Assembly: GCF_900188315.1 (NCBI RefSeq) | Contig: NZ_LT897781.1 | Location: 1,798,001-1,862,000, forward strand | Source of the DNA: Marinobacter sp. es.042 | GTDB taxonomy: Bacteria > Pseudomonadota > Gammaproteobacteria > Pseudomonadales > Oleiphilaceae | Direction of reading: 5' to 3' | DNA: 64,000 nt | Shown: positions 38,868 to 47,802 of the stretch, piece after piece | Position numbering within the stretch: the stretch's first letter is position 1 | How the letters are laid out: every line of letters begins with the position of its first letter | Made by a program: the position numbers and the translations under genes | The notes under the pieces: generated by a model | Database searches by the model: none | The model's input: the letters and a program-made list of their open reading frames with translations, nothing else | What the model was told of the DNA's origin: nothing

Positions 38868-38984
38868 AGTGTATTCCTTGTATTTGTTCACTACGGTTCC
38901 ACCGTTTCCGGTGACATTTATAAAACTAGCAGAGCCCTCCTTTTCAGCCAGACAAAACTGAACACTTATTCACGTTATTTTCTT

Positions 38985-40106
38985 CTAAAGAAACTGATCG
39001 TTATCAGCTCCGAGCATTTTCCCGATCCGGGACGTTTCCGAGGGCGTTTTCTCAAACTTGATCGGGAACCCGATCTGAGGTTGTTGAGTGCCGTCCCCCC
39101 TATCAACACCAATCACCATGCCCCTGGCCTTTAGCTGTGGATGCTCAGCGGCCTCGGAAATGGTCAGAACCGGTTCCACGCAGGCATCCTCGTCGGCAAA
39201 AATCTCCTGCCACTCCGCCAGGGGTTTCTCTGCAATCTTTTCTTTCAGAACCCCTTTCAGGTGTTGCTGATGCTCAGGATTCTGGCTCATGGCGAGGCTG
39301 GTTACCTCAGAGATCCCCAGGGTGTGGAACAAGCGGGAAGCGAACTGGGGCTCGAGACTGCCAACTGAAAGCCAGCGACCGTCGCGCGTCTGGTAGTAGT
39401 CGTAAAAGGAGCCACCGTTCAGCAACGCGCGTTCCGGCTTCTGTTCCTGGCCACCCGCCAGGCAGGCTGCCCCGGCCATGGCGTTCAGCGCAAAGGCCGC
39501 ATCAGTCATGCTGATATCAACAAACTGCCCTTCCCCGGTCTGCTGTCGGTGGATCACGGCAGCCAGGATGCCCATAACGGCATGATGCGAACCTCCCGCC
39601 ACATCCGCTATCTGGATACCCATCGGTGGCGGCCCACTGTCTGCACGGCCGCAGTGGCTGCTAACGCCCGCCAGGGAGAGATAATTGATGTCGTGGCCTG
39701 CGCGATCCTTGTGAGGGCCGGTCTGGCCATAGCCGGTGATGGAGCAGTAGATCAGGCGAGGGTTTACCGACTTGAGGGCTTCATAGCCGATACCAAGCCG
39801 GTCCATCACACCCGGGCGGAATTGCTCGACGACAACGTCGTAGTCTTTGACCAGTTCCAGAACTTTCTCCCGGCTGCCCTCTTCTTTGAGGTTAAGGCCG
39901 AGCGACTTCTTGCCACGGTTCAGAAAACCGTGGGCCGTGCTCACCCCTGCATCGTGGGGCGGCATTACCCGGGTCAGATCCACTCTGTCCGGTGCCTCCA
40001 CACGCAATACATCTGCTCCCATGTCCGCCAGCAGCATGGTGGCGTATGGGCCGGGCAACAAGGTACTGAAATCCAGAACTTTCAGCGAAGTCAGAGGACC
40101 CGCCAT
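38985..40106 (-). CDS. CaiB/BaiF family CoA-transferase (alpha-methylacyl-CoA racemase-like)
   Basis: 373 residues of the class III CoA-transferase fold. It opens GPLTSLKVLDFSTLLPGPY, then MGADVLRVEAPDR (CoA-binding) and AGHDINYLSLAGV, which carries the catalytic Asp. Members either transfer CoA between acids or racemise 2-methylacyl-CoA; the short length and sequence style lean to the racemase branch. The frame extends to 40202, but the ATG at 40106 has AAGGAG upstream. It is divergent from an AraC regulator that may control it. Confidence 0.88.
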   Translation of the reverse strand: MAGPLTSLKVLDFSTLLPGPYATMLLADMGADVLRVEAPDRVDLTRVMPPHDAGVSTAHGFLNRGKKSLGLNLKEEGSREKVLELVKDYDVVVEQFRPGVMDRLGIGYEALKSVNPRLIYCSITGYGQTGPHKDRAGHDINYLSLAGVSSHCGRADSGPPPMGIQIADVAGGSHHAVMGILAAVIHRQQTGEGQFVDISMTDAAFALNAMAGAACLAGGQEQKPERALLNGGSFYDYYQTRDGRWLSVGSLEPQFASRLFHTLGISEVTSLAMSQNPEHQQHLKGVLKEKIAEKPLAEWQEIFADEDACVEPVLTISEAAEHPQLKARGMVIGVDRGDGTQQPQIGFPIKFEKTPSETSRIGKMLGADNDQFL

Positions 40107-40289
40107 GATGATCTCCTTTTTATTGTCAGAATGATCCGAATAGCATTCGTTTCCTTCATGCTGCCCGGTTTTGCCAACGGGGCCAACTGCCGGTTCCGTC
40201 ATTCCGATTGGCCGTTTCTACCAGCCTCTCCGGACGGCTTCGGTTGCATTGTTCTGCCGGGGTTTTATGATGGGTTTCGTTTTTATGGA

Positions 40290-41321
40290 ATGGCGAGCGT
40301 GATGTCCGATCTGACGGTTTCGAAGCACTTTGTTCAGGCTGCCCTGGGGGGTGCTGAAAGACTTGGTTTTGATACCCGGGAAATGCTCCGGGAGGCAGGA
40401 ATCTCGCCCGATCTCCTGCGTATCGAGATGGCCCGGGTCAGCAGCGACCAGTTCAGCCATCTTATGCAGGTGCTCTGGAACCGGATGGGGGACGAGTTTA
40501 TGGGGCTTGGGCCCAGGCGGGCCCGGACAGGCACCTTCGCCACCATGTGTGCGCTGGTGATTGACTGCCCCAACCTGGAATCGGTGTATCGCCAAGCCTT
40601 CCAGTTTTCCCGGCTCTTCGAACCCATGGTGTCGATGGAGCTCGAAATTGGCGAGGACAAAGCCCGACTGGTGGCCCGGATGGAAGGCGAAATTAACGAT
40701 CCCAGTTTCTTCTTGAGGGAGAGCATCCTCGTAATCTGGCATCGTTTGGGCAGCTGGCTCATCGGGCAACCCATAGAACTGGAAAAGGCAGAGTTCGATT
40801 ACCCCCGGCCGCCCCACGGCGACGAATACCGGCACATTTTCCACTGCCCCCTGGCGTTCGAATCCGACAGGATTGCCCTCACCTTCGACAAACGCTTCCT
40901 GTCTGCGCCAGTTATCCGCGACAAGCCGGAGATGCGGCAATTCCTGAAGACGTCGCCCGCAGACCTGCTGTCCCGGCCTGACGAGAGCAACACCTTTACG
41001 GGGCGGATTCGTGCGCTGATCGGGCGAGATTTCTCAAAGCCGTTACCGGATTTCGAATGGATTGCCGCAGAGCTACATACCAGCCCGCAAACGCTGCGGC
41101 GCCGGCTGAAGCAGGAAAATACCTCGTTTCAGGAAATCAAGGACCTGCTACGGCGGGATATGGCGATTTACTACTTGAGCCGGCAGGACCTGCCCATCAA
41201 CGACATCGCGGCCAAGGTTGGCTTCACCGAGCCCTCAACCTTCCACAGGGCATTCAAGAAGTGGACAGGGGTAACGCCCGGCGCATACCGGGAGGGCGAA
41301 CGCGGCAACCTCCCTAAATGA
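40290..41321 (+). CDS. AraC-family transcriptional regulator
   Basis: About 343 residues. The N-terminal two thirds match the AraC arabinose-binding-like domain of the OruR/ArgR-like group (LGFDTREMLREAGISPDLL). The C-terminal double helix-turn-helix includes LHTSPQTLRRRLKQENTSF and INDIAAKVGFTEPSTFHRAF, then KKWTGVTPGAYR. The open frame begins much earlier, at 39549, antisense to the CoA-transferase gene, so that part is not coding. ATGs at 40290 and 40302 are both possible; neither has a strong ribosome binding site. Its effector is unknown. Confidence 0.87.
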   Translation: MASVMSDLTVSKHFVQAALGGAERLGFDTREMLREAGISPDLLRIEMARVSSDQFSHLMQVLWNRMGDEFMGLGPRRARTGTFATMCALVIDCPNLESVYRQAFQFSRLFEPMVSMELEIGEDKARLVARMEGEINDPSFFLRESILVIWHRLGSWLIGQPIELEKAEFDYPRPPHGDEYRHIFHCPLAFESDRIALTFDKRFLSAPVIRDKPEMRQFLKTSPADLLSRPDESNTFTGRIRALIGRDFSKPLPDFEWIAAELHTSPQTLRRRLKQENTSFQEIKDLLRRDMAIYYLSRQDLPINDIAAKVGFTEPSTFHRAFKKWTGVTPGAYREGERGNLPK

Positions 41322-41322
41322 A

Positions 41323-42177
41323 TCAGGATCCGGACGGTAACTGAAGTGTCCGGATCAACTGCCCCAGCGTCTCAGCAATCTCCTGAACCCGCTCACGGTT
41401 CGTGGCCAGTTGAAGCAGGCGGGAGCCATCCCTCGGATCGTAAACCCAGCAGGTCGAAACAGCGGCTTCACACCGCCACTCAACCTGGGGGTTAATGCCA
41501 AACACCGACATCGGCTCGGTGCTCCTCAGTATACGGCCATCTTCGGCTCGCCTGATTTCCTGCACCTGAATCTCGTCTCCCTGGGTTCCCAGGCGATATT
41601 CCACATCTGCCGGCCGGTCCAGTCGCACCACTGCCTGATCACGGCGCCAGCCTGCGAGTTCAAGAAGGCTGTTGATATGAAGGGTCAAGGCTTCACGGTC
41701 TGAATCCGCCAGATAGAGCTTGCGCAGTGACTCAACCCGGCCCTCACCCGCTGGTTCAATAACCGCAACCGGTTCGCTTTCGCCAGCAGCCTGTGGTGCG
41801 ACGGCGTTCTGCCGCCTGGTCTTCTCGATAGAGGTGATCAGCTGAAGGGACTCCTGATAGTGGGCACCCTCCGCACCCGCCCGGCTTACATAGGTCTCAA
41901 GGGCCGACTGGGCCTCGTTCAAATGGGAGGACTGGAGCATCACGCGGCCCCGATAAAAATAGTAGTCTTCCGGCTTTTCCCCCTCCAGTTGCTGCAACCG
42001 GTTGAGGTATTCCGCAGCCTCCCCCCAGTTCTCTGCAACAACGGCCTCTTCCGTAGCCAGCATCAGCCTGCGGGTTTCATGTTCGGGCGCCAGCGCCAAC
42101 GCCGGCCCCGCCAGGAGCACGGAAGCCAGGGCGGCCCCCAGGACAAAACAGCGACCTGTTCCAAATAATACTGCCAT
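41323..42177 (-). CDS. Periplasmic protein with TPR-like region, unknown function
   Basis: 284 residues with a signal peptide (hydrophobic core to about residue 29, cleavage after ALALA). Residues 30-125 are helical and TPR-like (ENWGEAAEYLNRLQQLEG, then YYFYRGRVMLQSSHLNEA). The C-terminal half is mixed and holds two Cys (RCEAAVSTCWVYD) that could form a disulfide. I do not recognise a family. AGGAG precedes the ATG, and rmuC ends five bases upstream, so the two are cotranscribed. It ends one base from the AraC gene stop. Confidence 0.72.
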   Translation of the reverse strand: MAVLFGTGRCFVLGAALASVLLAGPALALAPEHETRRLMLATEEAVVAENWGEAAEYLNRLQQLEGEKPEDYYFYRGRVMLQSSHLNEAQSALETYVSRAGAEGAHYQESLQLITSIEKTRRQNAVAPQAAGESEPVAVIEPAGEGRVESLRKLYLADSDREALTLHINSLLELAGWRRDQAVVRLDRPADVEYRLGTQGDEIQVQEIRRAEDGRILRSTEPMSVFGINPQVEWRCEAAVSTCWVYDPRDGSRLLQLATNRERVQEIAETLGQLIRTLQLPSGS

Positions 42178-42182
42178 GGCAT

Positions 42183-43658
42183 CTACTCCTGCTCGTTATC
42201 TGCACCAATCGCCTGCTCCTCAGAATCAGGCCGGTCGTCGTCCCCGGAATGAAGGAATTCGTCGGATTCGTCTACTTCCGCCTGATCCATGATCCCCTTG
42301 GGCAATTCTTTCTTGACCCGAACACCCAGCTCAACAAAGCGATTGGCCTGCGAGATCAGGTTACCCCGCCCGCGGGTCAGGGTGTTCATGGCCGAGTCGT
42401 AGGTTCCCTGGGCGGTATGCAACTGGGTGCCGAGGCGCTCCATCGCTTCCACGAACACTCTGAGTTTGTCATAAACCGCGCCTGCCCGCTCGGCGATTCG
42501 TCGGGCATTCTGGCTCTGACGCTCATAACGCCAGATGTTTTCGATTGTTCTCAATGTTGCCAACAAGGTTGTTGGAGTTACCACAATAATCTTTCGCTCA
42601 AAGGCTTCTGCGAAAAGGTTCTCGTCCTGTTGAAACGCCGCCACAAAGGCAGGCTCGATTGGCATGAACAAAAGCACGAAATCCGGCGAATGAAGGCCAT
42701 GCAGTTGGCTGTAGTCCTTTTCACTCAACGTACGGATGTGATTTCGAACGGCCTCAACATGCTGTTTCAAAGCCTCTTCCCTGACCACGGTATCCTCGTC
42801 TTCCGTGACCCACTGCTGGTAAGCCACCAACGACACCTTGGAATCAATGATCAGGTTACGGTTGTCTGGCAGATGCACGATGACATCCGGCCGATACAGC
42901 TGATTATCGCTGTCCCGATAACTGCCCTGGGTGTCGTATTCAACCCCCTTACGGAGGCCGGACTTTTCCAGTACACGCTCGAGAATCAGCTCACCCCAGT
43001 TGCCCTGGATTTTCTTGTCGCCCTTCAGTGCCCTGGTCAGGTTGGCGGCTTCTTCGGTGATCTGTCGGTTCAGGTCCTGTAGTGATTTGATCTCACTGCG
43101 CAGGGCCTGACGGTCCCGGGTTTCATTGGTGTACACGTCCTCGACGCGCTTTCGAAAGTCCTGCAGCTGATCCCTGAACGGATTAAGCAGGGTATCCAGG
43201 CTGGTTCTTGTCTGCTGGCTGAAACGCTCACTCTTCTGTTCGAAAATCTTGTTGGCAAGGTTTTCAAACTCCTGCTTCAGGGCGTCACGGTTACGCTCAA
43301 GCAGCTCAAGCTTCTCATTGGCTGAACGGCGCTCCTTATCAATTGTCACTTCCTGCTCCCGGAGCGACATGCGGGCCTCACCCAGCGCTTCGGACAGCTC
43401 TTCCGCCTTTGCCCTCAGGGTCTGACGTTCGCTTTCCACCTGCGCAACGCGCTCTTTCCGGCTCTCCAGCTCCGACTCAAGCCCGGCCAGTCGGTTCTCG
43501 AGGCCTGCGGCATGCTGCCTCCAATGTTCGACGTCCTGCTCAAGTCGACCATTCTTGCCCCAAAGCCCTTTCAGAATGACCAGAAGAATCAAAACAACCA
43601 TCAGCGCCGCCATCAGATCAGGACGGGACAACATCTGTTCCATGATGGCTTCAGGCAC
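42183..43658 (-). CDS. rmuC: DNA recombination protein RmuC
   Basis: 491 residues. A membrane anchor (about 16-34) is followed by a long coiled coil (about 37-175) and the RmuC core, which has a PD-(D/E)XK-like nuclease fold: GNWGELILERVLEKSGL, RPDVIVHLPDNRNLIIDSK and LLFMPIEPAFVAA. RmuC limits inversions at short inverted repeats in E. coli. The C-terminal tail is acidic and probably disordered. A GTG at 43658 has AGGAG eight bases upstream and is preferred over the ATG at 43643. Confidence 0.93.
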   Translation of the reverse strand: MPEAIMEQMLSRPDLMAALMVVLILLVILKGLWGKNGRLEQDVEHWRQHAAGLENRLAGLESELESRKERVAQVESERQTLRAKAEELSEALGEARMSLREQEVTIDKERRSANEKLELLERNRDALKQEFENLANKIFEQKSERFSQQTRTSLDTLLNPFRDQLQDFRKRVEDVYTNETRDRQALRSEIKSLQDLNRQITEEAANLTRALKGDKKIQGNWGELILERVLEKSGLRKGVEYDTQGSYRDSDNQLYRPDVIVHLPDNRNLIIDSKVSLVAYQQWVTEDEDTVVREEALKQHVEAVRNHIRTLSEKDYSQLHGLHSPDFVLLFMPIEPAFVAAFQQDENLFAEAFERKIIVVTPTTLLATLRTIENIWRYERQSQNARRIAERAGAVYDKLRVFVEAMERLGTQLHTAQGTYDSAMNTLTRGRGNLISQANRFVELGVRVKKELPKGIMDQAEVDESDEFLHSGDDDRPDSEEQAIGADNEQE

Positions 43659-43855
43659 CTGGCAATACTCCTGTTAAAACTCTTATCAGATGAATGAACG
43701 GTACGATTCTGCTTGAACACAGTCTAACCCACGCAGGGAACCTTTTGCCCGGCGCACCGTCAAGTTGAGTGGTGCTGCCGGCAAGGACCACGACTGTTTG
43801 GCAATAATTCGAAGCCCGGGCATCTAGCTCTGGACGCCCAACGTAATATCGTCTA

Positions 43856-43896
43856 AAAGGGTAAAATGTTCACCCGCCAAGTGGTTATTACCCTTT
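43856..43896. repeat. Inverted repeat upstream of the small gene at 43945
   Basis: AAAGGGTAA (43856-43864) and TTACCCTTT (43888-43896) are perfect 9-base arms with a 23-base spacer, in the divergent region between rmuC and the gene at 43945. It is a candidate operator or hairpin. The rest of the 286-base gap (43659-43944) shows no gene I can support. Confidence 0.45.
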
Positions 43897-43944
43897 GGTA
43901 ACCGTATGACGGGCACGGACGGGATCAGAAATGGATAACAGATC

Positions 43945-44334
43945 ATGCTGAAAGAATTGTGGCGAAAGCTGGGGGCGGAATTTCTCCACGATGACGACTC
44001 CAGTCAGGACAGCCAATCCGGATTGTTCTGTACAGGCGCGTCCGGCAACAAGGAAGCATTCAGAATCCTGACGCACATTACCCACACTGGCGAGTTTCAC
44101 CTCGAGCGCCTCACCAGCCTGCTTAAAACCCGGTACGGAAAGAGTTTCCGGATGCCTTCCAGCAGTGCCGAAAGCGACGAGATCATCCGGGAGCTGATCA
44201 GTTTTGCCGCCCGAATTCAGGATCAGGATGTGCAGCGCGAACTGCTGCTTTTCTACCTCAATTGCTCCCCCGTAATTCAGGAATACCTGCGTGCTGAAAC
44301 CGTACTCGGTGAAGGACATTTCCTGTCACGGTAA
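43945..44334 (+). CDS. Hypothetical protein
   Basis: 129 residues starting MLKELWRKLGAEFLHDDD. It is soluble, helical, and without a signal peptide or recognisable catalytic motif; a single Cys-containing stretch (SGLFCTGASGNKEAFRIL) and a helical C-terminus (DVQRELLLFYLNCSPVIQEYL) stand out. A GGA-containing weak ribosome binding site precedes the ATG. It lies 146 bases upstream of the retropepsin-like lipoprotein on the same strand, so it could belong to that operon or have its own promoter. No function is assigned. Confidence 0.65.
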   Translation: MLKELWRKLGAEFLHDDDSSQDSQSGLFCTGASGNKEAFRILTHITHTGEFHLERLTSLLKTRYGKSFRMPSSSAESDEIIRELISFAARIQDQDVQRELLLFYLNCSPVIQEYLRAETVLGEGHFLSR

Positions 44335-44480
44335 ACACTACTGCCCCTTAACCATCTGTAAATCAACCACACAGGTTGGATGTTGTATACTTCCATTCCG
44401 TTTTTATCCGGTTTCACATGCACAGACCGTCATCACCGTTCCGACTCGGGTATGACAGGCTGCCAGCTCAGGGGTTATTC

Positions 44481-45278
44481 ATGGGTTTGAAATGTTTTCG
44501 GGCTGGACTGCCTAAACCTTCCTTCATCGCACTCGCGGGCATCCTCACACTGACGGGATGTTCGGCAGACCGTTATTTCATGGTTCCCAAAACAGACCTC
44601 AATGAGCTTCAGGGATCCGTCAAGAGCCAGCGTGCGACTCTCGTTACCATGGAAGAGAATGCAGCGACTCGACACGAGCAAGCCGTTGCCCAGACCCGCT
44701 CATCGACTCAAACCATACTGGACGCGATCGCCACCCAGGTAGAAAAGCCCGAATGTCCGCCCGTTCAGGTCCAGAAGCAGTGCCCCGCAACAGACAACTC
44801 AAAAGGCCGCGCTGATCGCCTCAAGGGGAAAGTCATTGTCGGCGAGGTAGAGAATTTCTACCTCGCGGGCCCCGGCTTGATCTACAAAGCTCGAATCGAC
44901 AGCGGCGCCGAAACTTCCTCCATCGACGCACGCAACATCACCCGGTTTGAACGGGATGGCAGCAACTGGGTGCGTTTTGATGTACCCGTTCCCGGCGCCG
45001 ACAAATTCGTGACCCTTGAGAAAGAAATCTCCCGTCGTGTCCGGGTTATCCAGGCCAGCGCGGACGAAGCTGAGCGCCGTGTTGTTGTCGAACTCCAGTT
45101 CTTTATTGGCGACCATCGGCAGGTAGCCGAGTTCACACTTGCCGACAGAACAAACCTGACCTACGAAGTTCTGATCGGCCGCAATATTCTGCGTGACGTA
45201 ATGCTGGTCGATGTCGGCAAAGAGTACGCCACCGAATTGCCTGAATCCATCCGCAAAAGCAACGGGAACGAATCGTGA
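44481..45278 (+). CDS. Retropepsin-like aspartic protease lipoprotein (RimB/ATP-dependent zinc protease family)
   Basis: 265 residues with a lipoprotein signal ending LTLTGC (Cys at about 27). A helical linker follows, then a C-terminal domain holding KARIDSGAETSSIDA, a retropepsin-type DSG active-site motif, and YEVLIGRNILRD, the matching flap/ILG region. The family is called ATP-dependent zinc protease in annotations, but the motif is that of an aspartyl protease. The ATG at 44481 has AGGGG upstream; the frame extends to 44376 without support. The next gene starts within its stop codon (GTGA overlap). Confidence 0.85.
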   Translation: MGLKCFRAGLPKPSFIALAGILTLTGCSADRYFMVPKTDLNELQGSVKSQRATLVTMEENAATRHEQAVAQTRSSTQTILDAIATQVEKPECPPVQVQKQCPATDNSKGRADRLKGKVIVGEVENFYLAGPGLIYKARIDSGAETSSIDARNITRFERDGSNWVRFDVPVPGADKFVTLEKEISRRVRVIQASADEAERRVVVELQFFIGDHRQVAEFTLADRTNLTYEVLIGRNILRDVMLVDVGKEYATELPESIRKSNGNES

Positions 45279-46792
45279 CCACCCGCTCGCGCCTGCCGTT
45301 TTATATTGCCGTTTTTCTCCTCATCGCAGCGGGCATTTCGCTTGCTGTCTGGAGACACATTGAGCTTGGCATCCCCTGGCTGACAGGCGAGCAGCGTCCT
45401 GTCTGGATGGTCGAGGCCCGAATCGATTTTGACGCCGGCGACGGATCAGTGCTTGCCAGCCTCAACATACCCGAGCAACCCCCGGGATTCCGTATCCTTA
45501 CCGAGCAGGCTGCATCACCTGGCTACGGCTTCTCTATTATCGACAGCTCGGGAAGCCGCCGGGCGGAATGGAGCAAGCGGGAAGTCTCCGGACCGCAGAC
45601 ACTGTATTTCAAAGCCCAGTTTATTCCGGACGCTAATGCCCAACCGGAAATTCCCGCGCGGGAACCGAAAACACCGAGGACCTTTTGGGAAGAACCCGAA
45701 GCCACTGCCGTCCAGGAAATACTGGACCAGGCCAGGACCCGTTCAAGTACTCCAGAAAGCATGACCCGAGAGCTTATCCGGCTGATGCAGCCAGACACCC
45801 GCACCCAGAACACCACTCTGCTGGTCTCGGAAGAGAACTACCTGGACCTTCTGGTCGATATGCTCAACCATAGCGGTATCGCTGCCAGGATAGCCGACGG
45901 CCTCAGGCTAGAGGACGCGCGCCGGCGGCAACAGCTGATGCCCTATCTGCAAATATACAATGGCAAACAGTGGCTCACCTTCAACCCGAAAACCGCTGAA
46001 CAGGGCGTACCTGACGATCTGTTGCTCTGGCGCCAGGGCTCTGCTTCTTTGCTGGATGTCGTGGGCGGGGAAAACTCCGAAGTGAGCTTCTCCATGCTCC
46101 GGCAAACTGTCCCGGCCCTGCAACTGGCGACCATGGAATCCGCCTCCAACGGCCTCGGTTTCCTGAGCTTCTATGAGCTACCCATTGAAGAACAAAGCAT
46201 GTTCCGGATGCTGCTGTTGCTGCCACTGGGCGCACTCATGGTGGCCTTCATGCGGATCGTCATCGGCATCCGCACCTCTGGCACTTTCATGCCCGTGCTC
46301 ATCGCCGTGGCCTTCGTCCAGACAACTCTGGTGCCCGGGCTGATTGCTTTCCTGTCGGTTGTCGCCATAGGTCTCCTCATGCGCGGCTATCTGTCCAGTC
46401 TCAACCTGTTGCTGGTGTCTCGAATATCCGCCCTGATCATTCTGGTTATTTTCATCACCGCGGGCTTGAGCATTATCGGCTACCAGATGGGATTCAACAC
46501 CGGCATGACGGTCACTTTCTTCCCGATGGTTATCATTGCCTGGACGATTGAGCGCATGTCCATACTCTGGGAGGAAGAAGGCGCCCACGAGGTCATGGTT
46601 CAGGGTGCCGGCAGCCTGTTCGTGGCTATCTGCGCCTATCTGCTGATGAGCGCGCCTCTGGCTGGACATCTGACCTTCAACTTCCCGGAGCTGCATCTCG
46701 TGATCCTCGGGCTGATCCTGTTGATGGGCCAATACACCGGCTACAAGCTCAGCGAGCTGCGACGGTTCACGCCAATGAAGGCGTACGACTGA
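45275..46792 (+). CDS. Inactive-transglutaminase / 7TM membrane protein
   Basis: 505 residues. One N-terminal membrane segment (about 8-28) is followed by a roughly 270-residue periplasmic part including a transglutaminase-like domain (LLVSEENYLDLLVDMLNHSG, then YLQIYNGKQWLTFNP). The Cys expected at a true transglutaminase active site is not seen, hence inactive. About seven further segments fill the C-terminus from residue 307 (RIVIGIRTSGTFMPVLIAV is the conserved loop). The start is GTG and overlaps the upstream gene by four bases. The known family is consistently linked to a RimK-like ligase and retropepsin, as here. Confidence 0.88.
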   Translation: MTTRSRLPFYIAVFLLIAAGISLAVWRHIELGIPWLTGEQRPVWMVEARIDFDAGDGSVLASLNIPEQPPGFRILTEQAASPGYGFSIIDSSGSRRAEWSKREVSGPQTLYFKAQFIPDANAQPEIPAREPKTPRTFWEEPEATAVQEILDQARTRSSTPESMTRELIRLMQPDTRTQNTTLLVSEENYLDLLVDMLNHSGIAARIADGLRLEDARRRQQLMPYLQIYNGKQWLTFNPKTAEQGVPDDLLLWRQGSASLLDVVGGENSEVSFSMLRQTVPALQLATMESASNGLGFLSFYELPIEEQSMFRMLLLLPLGALMVAFMRIVIGIRTSGTFMPVLIAVAFVQTTLVPGLIAFLSVVAIGLLMRGYLSSLNLLLVSRISALIILVIFITAGLSIIGYQMGFNTGMTVTFFPMVIIAWTIERMSILWEEEGAHEVMVQGAGSLFVAICAYLLMSAPLAGHLTFNFPELHLVILGLILLMGQYTGYKLSELRRFTPMKAYD

Positions 46793-46793
46793 T

Positions 46794-47741
46794 ATGAACT
46801 GGATTTCACCGCGATCTCTCAAGAGGCTCGGGATGCTCAATATGAACCGGAGAAATGTCGACTACATTAGCCGGTACAATGAGCGTTCGTCGTACCCTCT
46901 GGTGGACAACAAGCTGAAAACCAAGCTGGTGGTTGCCGAATACGGGGTAAAAACGCCCAAGCTGCTTCAGATTGTCCGCCAACAGCATGAAATATCCCAC
47001 TTCCGGGAGATGGCTGAAGACCTTGAGGGCTTTGCGATAAAACCGGCGAAGGGGTCTGGCGGCAAAGGCATTACGGTGATTACCGGGCGCGATGGTGATG
47101 ACTACATCAAGGCTTCCGGTTCCCGTGTCGATTCTTCATTCCTTGAGCGTCACCTGACCAATATTCTGGCCGGCCTCTACTCTCTCGCAGGCACTCCGGA
47201 CGTTGCGATTGTCGAGAACCTGGTGGAATCCGCTCCTTCACTGGCAAAGTATTCGCATCAGGGTGTGCCCGACATCCGTATTGTGGTGTTCCAGGGTTAC
47301 CCCGTGATGGCCATGCTGAGACTGGCTACAACCGCATCGGACGGTAAAGCCAATCTGCATCAGGGAGCTGTAGGCGTTGGTCTTGATATCGGTTCTGGCC
47401 GAAGTCTGAACGCAGTTCAGTTCAACCGTCCCATTACCCTTCACCCGGATACCGGTCTTGCTCTGGAAAACATCCAGATTGAAGCCTGGGACGAGATGCT
47501 GGAAATGGCCTCTCGTTGCTACGAGGCAACCGGACTCGGCTACATGGGGGTTGACCTGGTGGTCGACGCCAACGAAGGGCCGTTACTACTGGAGCTGAAC
47601 GCGCGCCCCGGACTCGCCATTCAGATGGCAAACGGTCGGGGTCTGCTGCCCCGCCTGCGAGCCATCGAAGCGCTGAAACGCCCGCACTTCACACCACTGG
47701 AGCGTTCCCGTTTCGCCATGGACACGTTTGCCAGTTCCTGA
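46794..47741 (+). CDS. RimK-related alpha-L-glutamate ligase-like ATP-grasp protein
   Basis: 315 residues of ATP-grasp fold. The nucleotide-binding part includes FAIKPAKGSGGKGITVI, and the metal-binding end reads YMGVDLVVDANEGPLLLELNARPG with the Asp, Glu and Asn ligands. It lacks the RimK N-terminal domain and matches the RimK-related subgroup found with 7TM-transglutaminase proteins. It would join an amino acid or peptide to an unknown carboxylate target in the cytosol. It starts one base after the upstream stop codon. A strong terminator ends the operon. Confidence 0.87.
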   Translation: MNWISPRSLKRLGMLNMNRRNVDYISRYNERSSYPLVDNKLKTKLVVAEYGVKTPKLLQIVRQQHEISHFREMAEDLEGFAIKPAKGSGGKGITVITGRDGDDYIKASGSRVDSSFLERHLTNILAGLYSLAGTPDVAIVENLVESAPSLAKYSHQGVPDIRIVVFQGYPVMAMLRLATTASDGKANLHQGAVGVGLDIGSGRSLNAVQFNRPITLHPDTGLALENIQIEAWDEMLEMASRCYEATGLGYMGVDLVVDANEGPLLLELNARPGLAIQMANGRGLLPRLRAIEALKRPHFTPLERSRFAMDTFASS

Positions 47742-47754
47742 GTGCTTCCAGACA

Positions 47755-47788
47755 TAAAAAAACCGGGGCCGAGGCCCCGGTTTTTTTA
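47755..47788. terminator. Bidirectional intrinsic terminator
   Basis: AACCGGGGCC (47761-47770) pairs with GGCCCCGGTT (47773-47782), with an A-run before and a T-run after. It serves the convergent ATP-grasp gene and BCCT transporter gene. Confidence 0.93.
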
Positions 47789-47802
47789 TTTTCAAAGCGC
47801 TC

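Noticed and set aside
39549..40289. A 247-codon N-terminal extension of the AraC regulator
   Set aside because: It runs antisense through the CoA-transferase gene and has no recognisable domain; AraC relatives start near 40290-40302.
44390..44395. TATACT near 44391 as the promoter of the protease-7TM-ligase operon
   Set aside because: The -10-like hexamer has no acceptable -35 at the right distance, so I do not list it as a feature.
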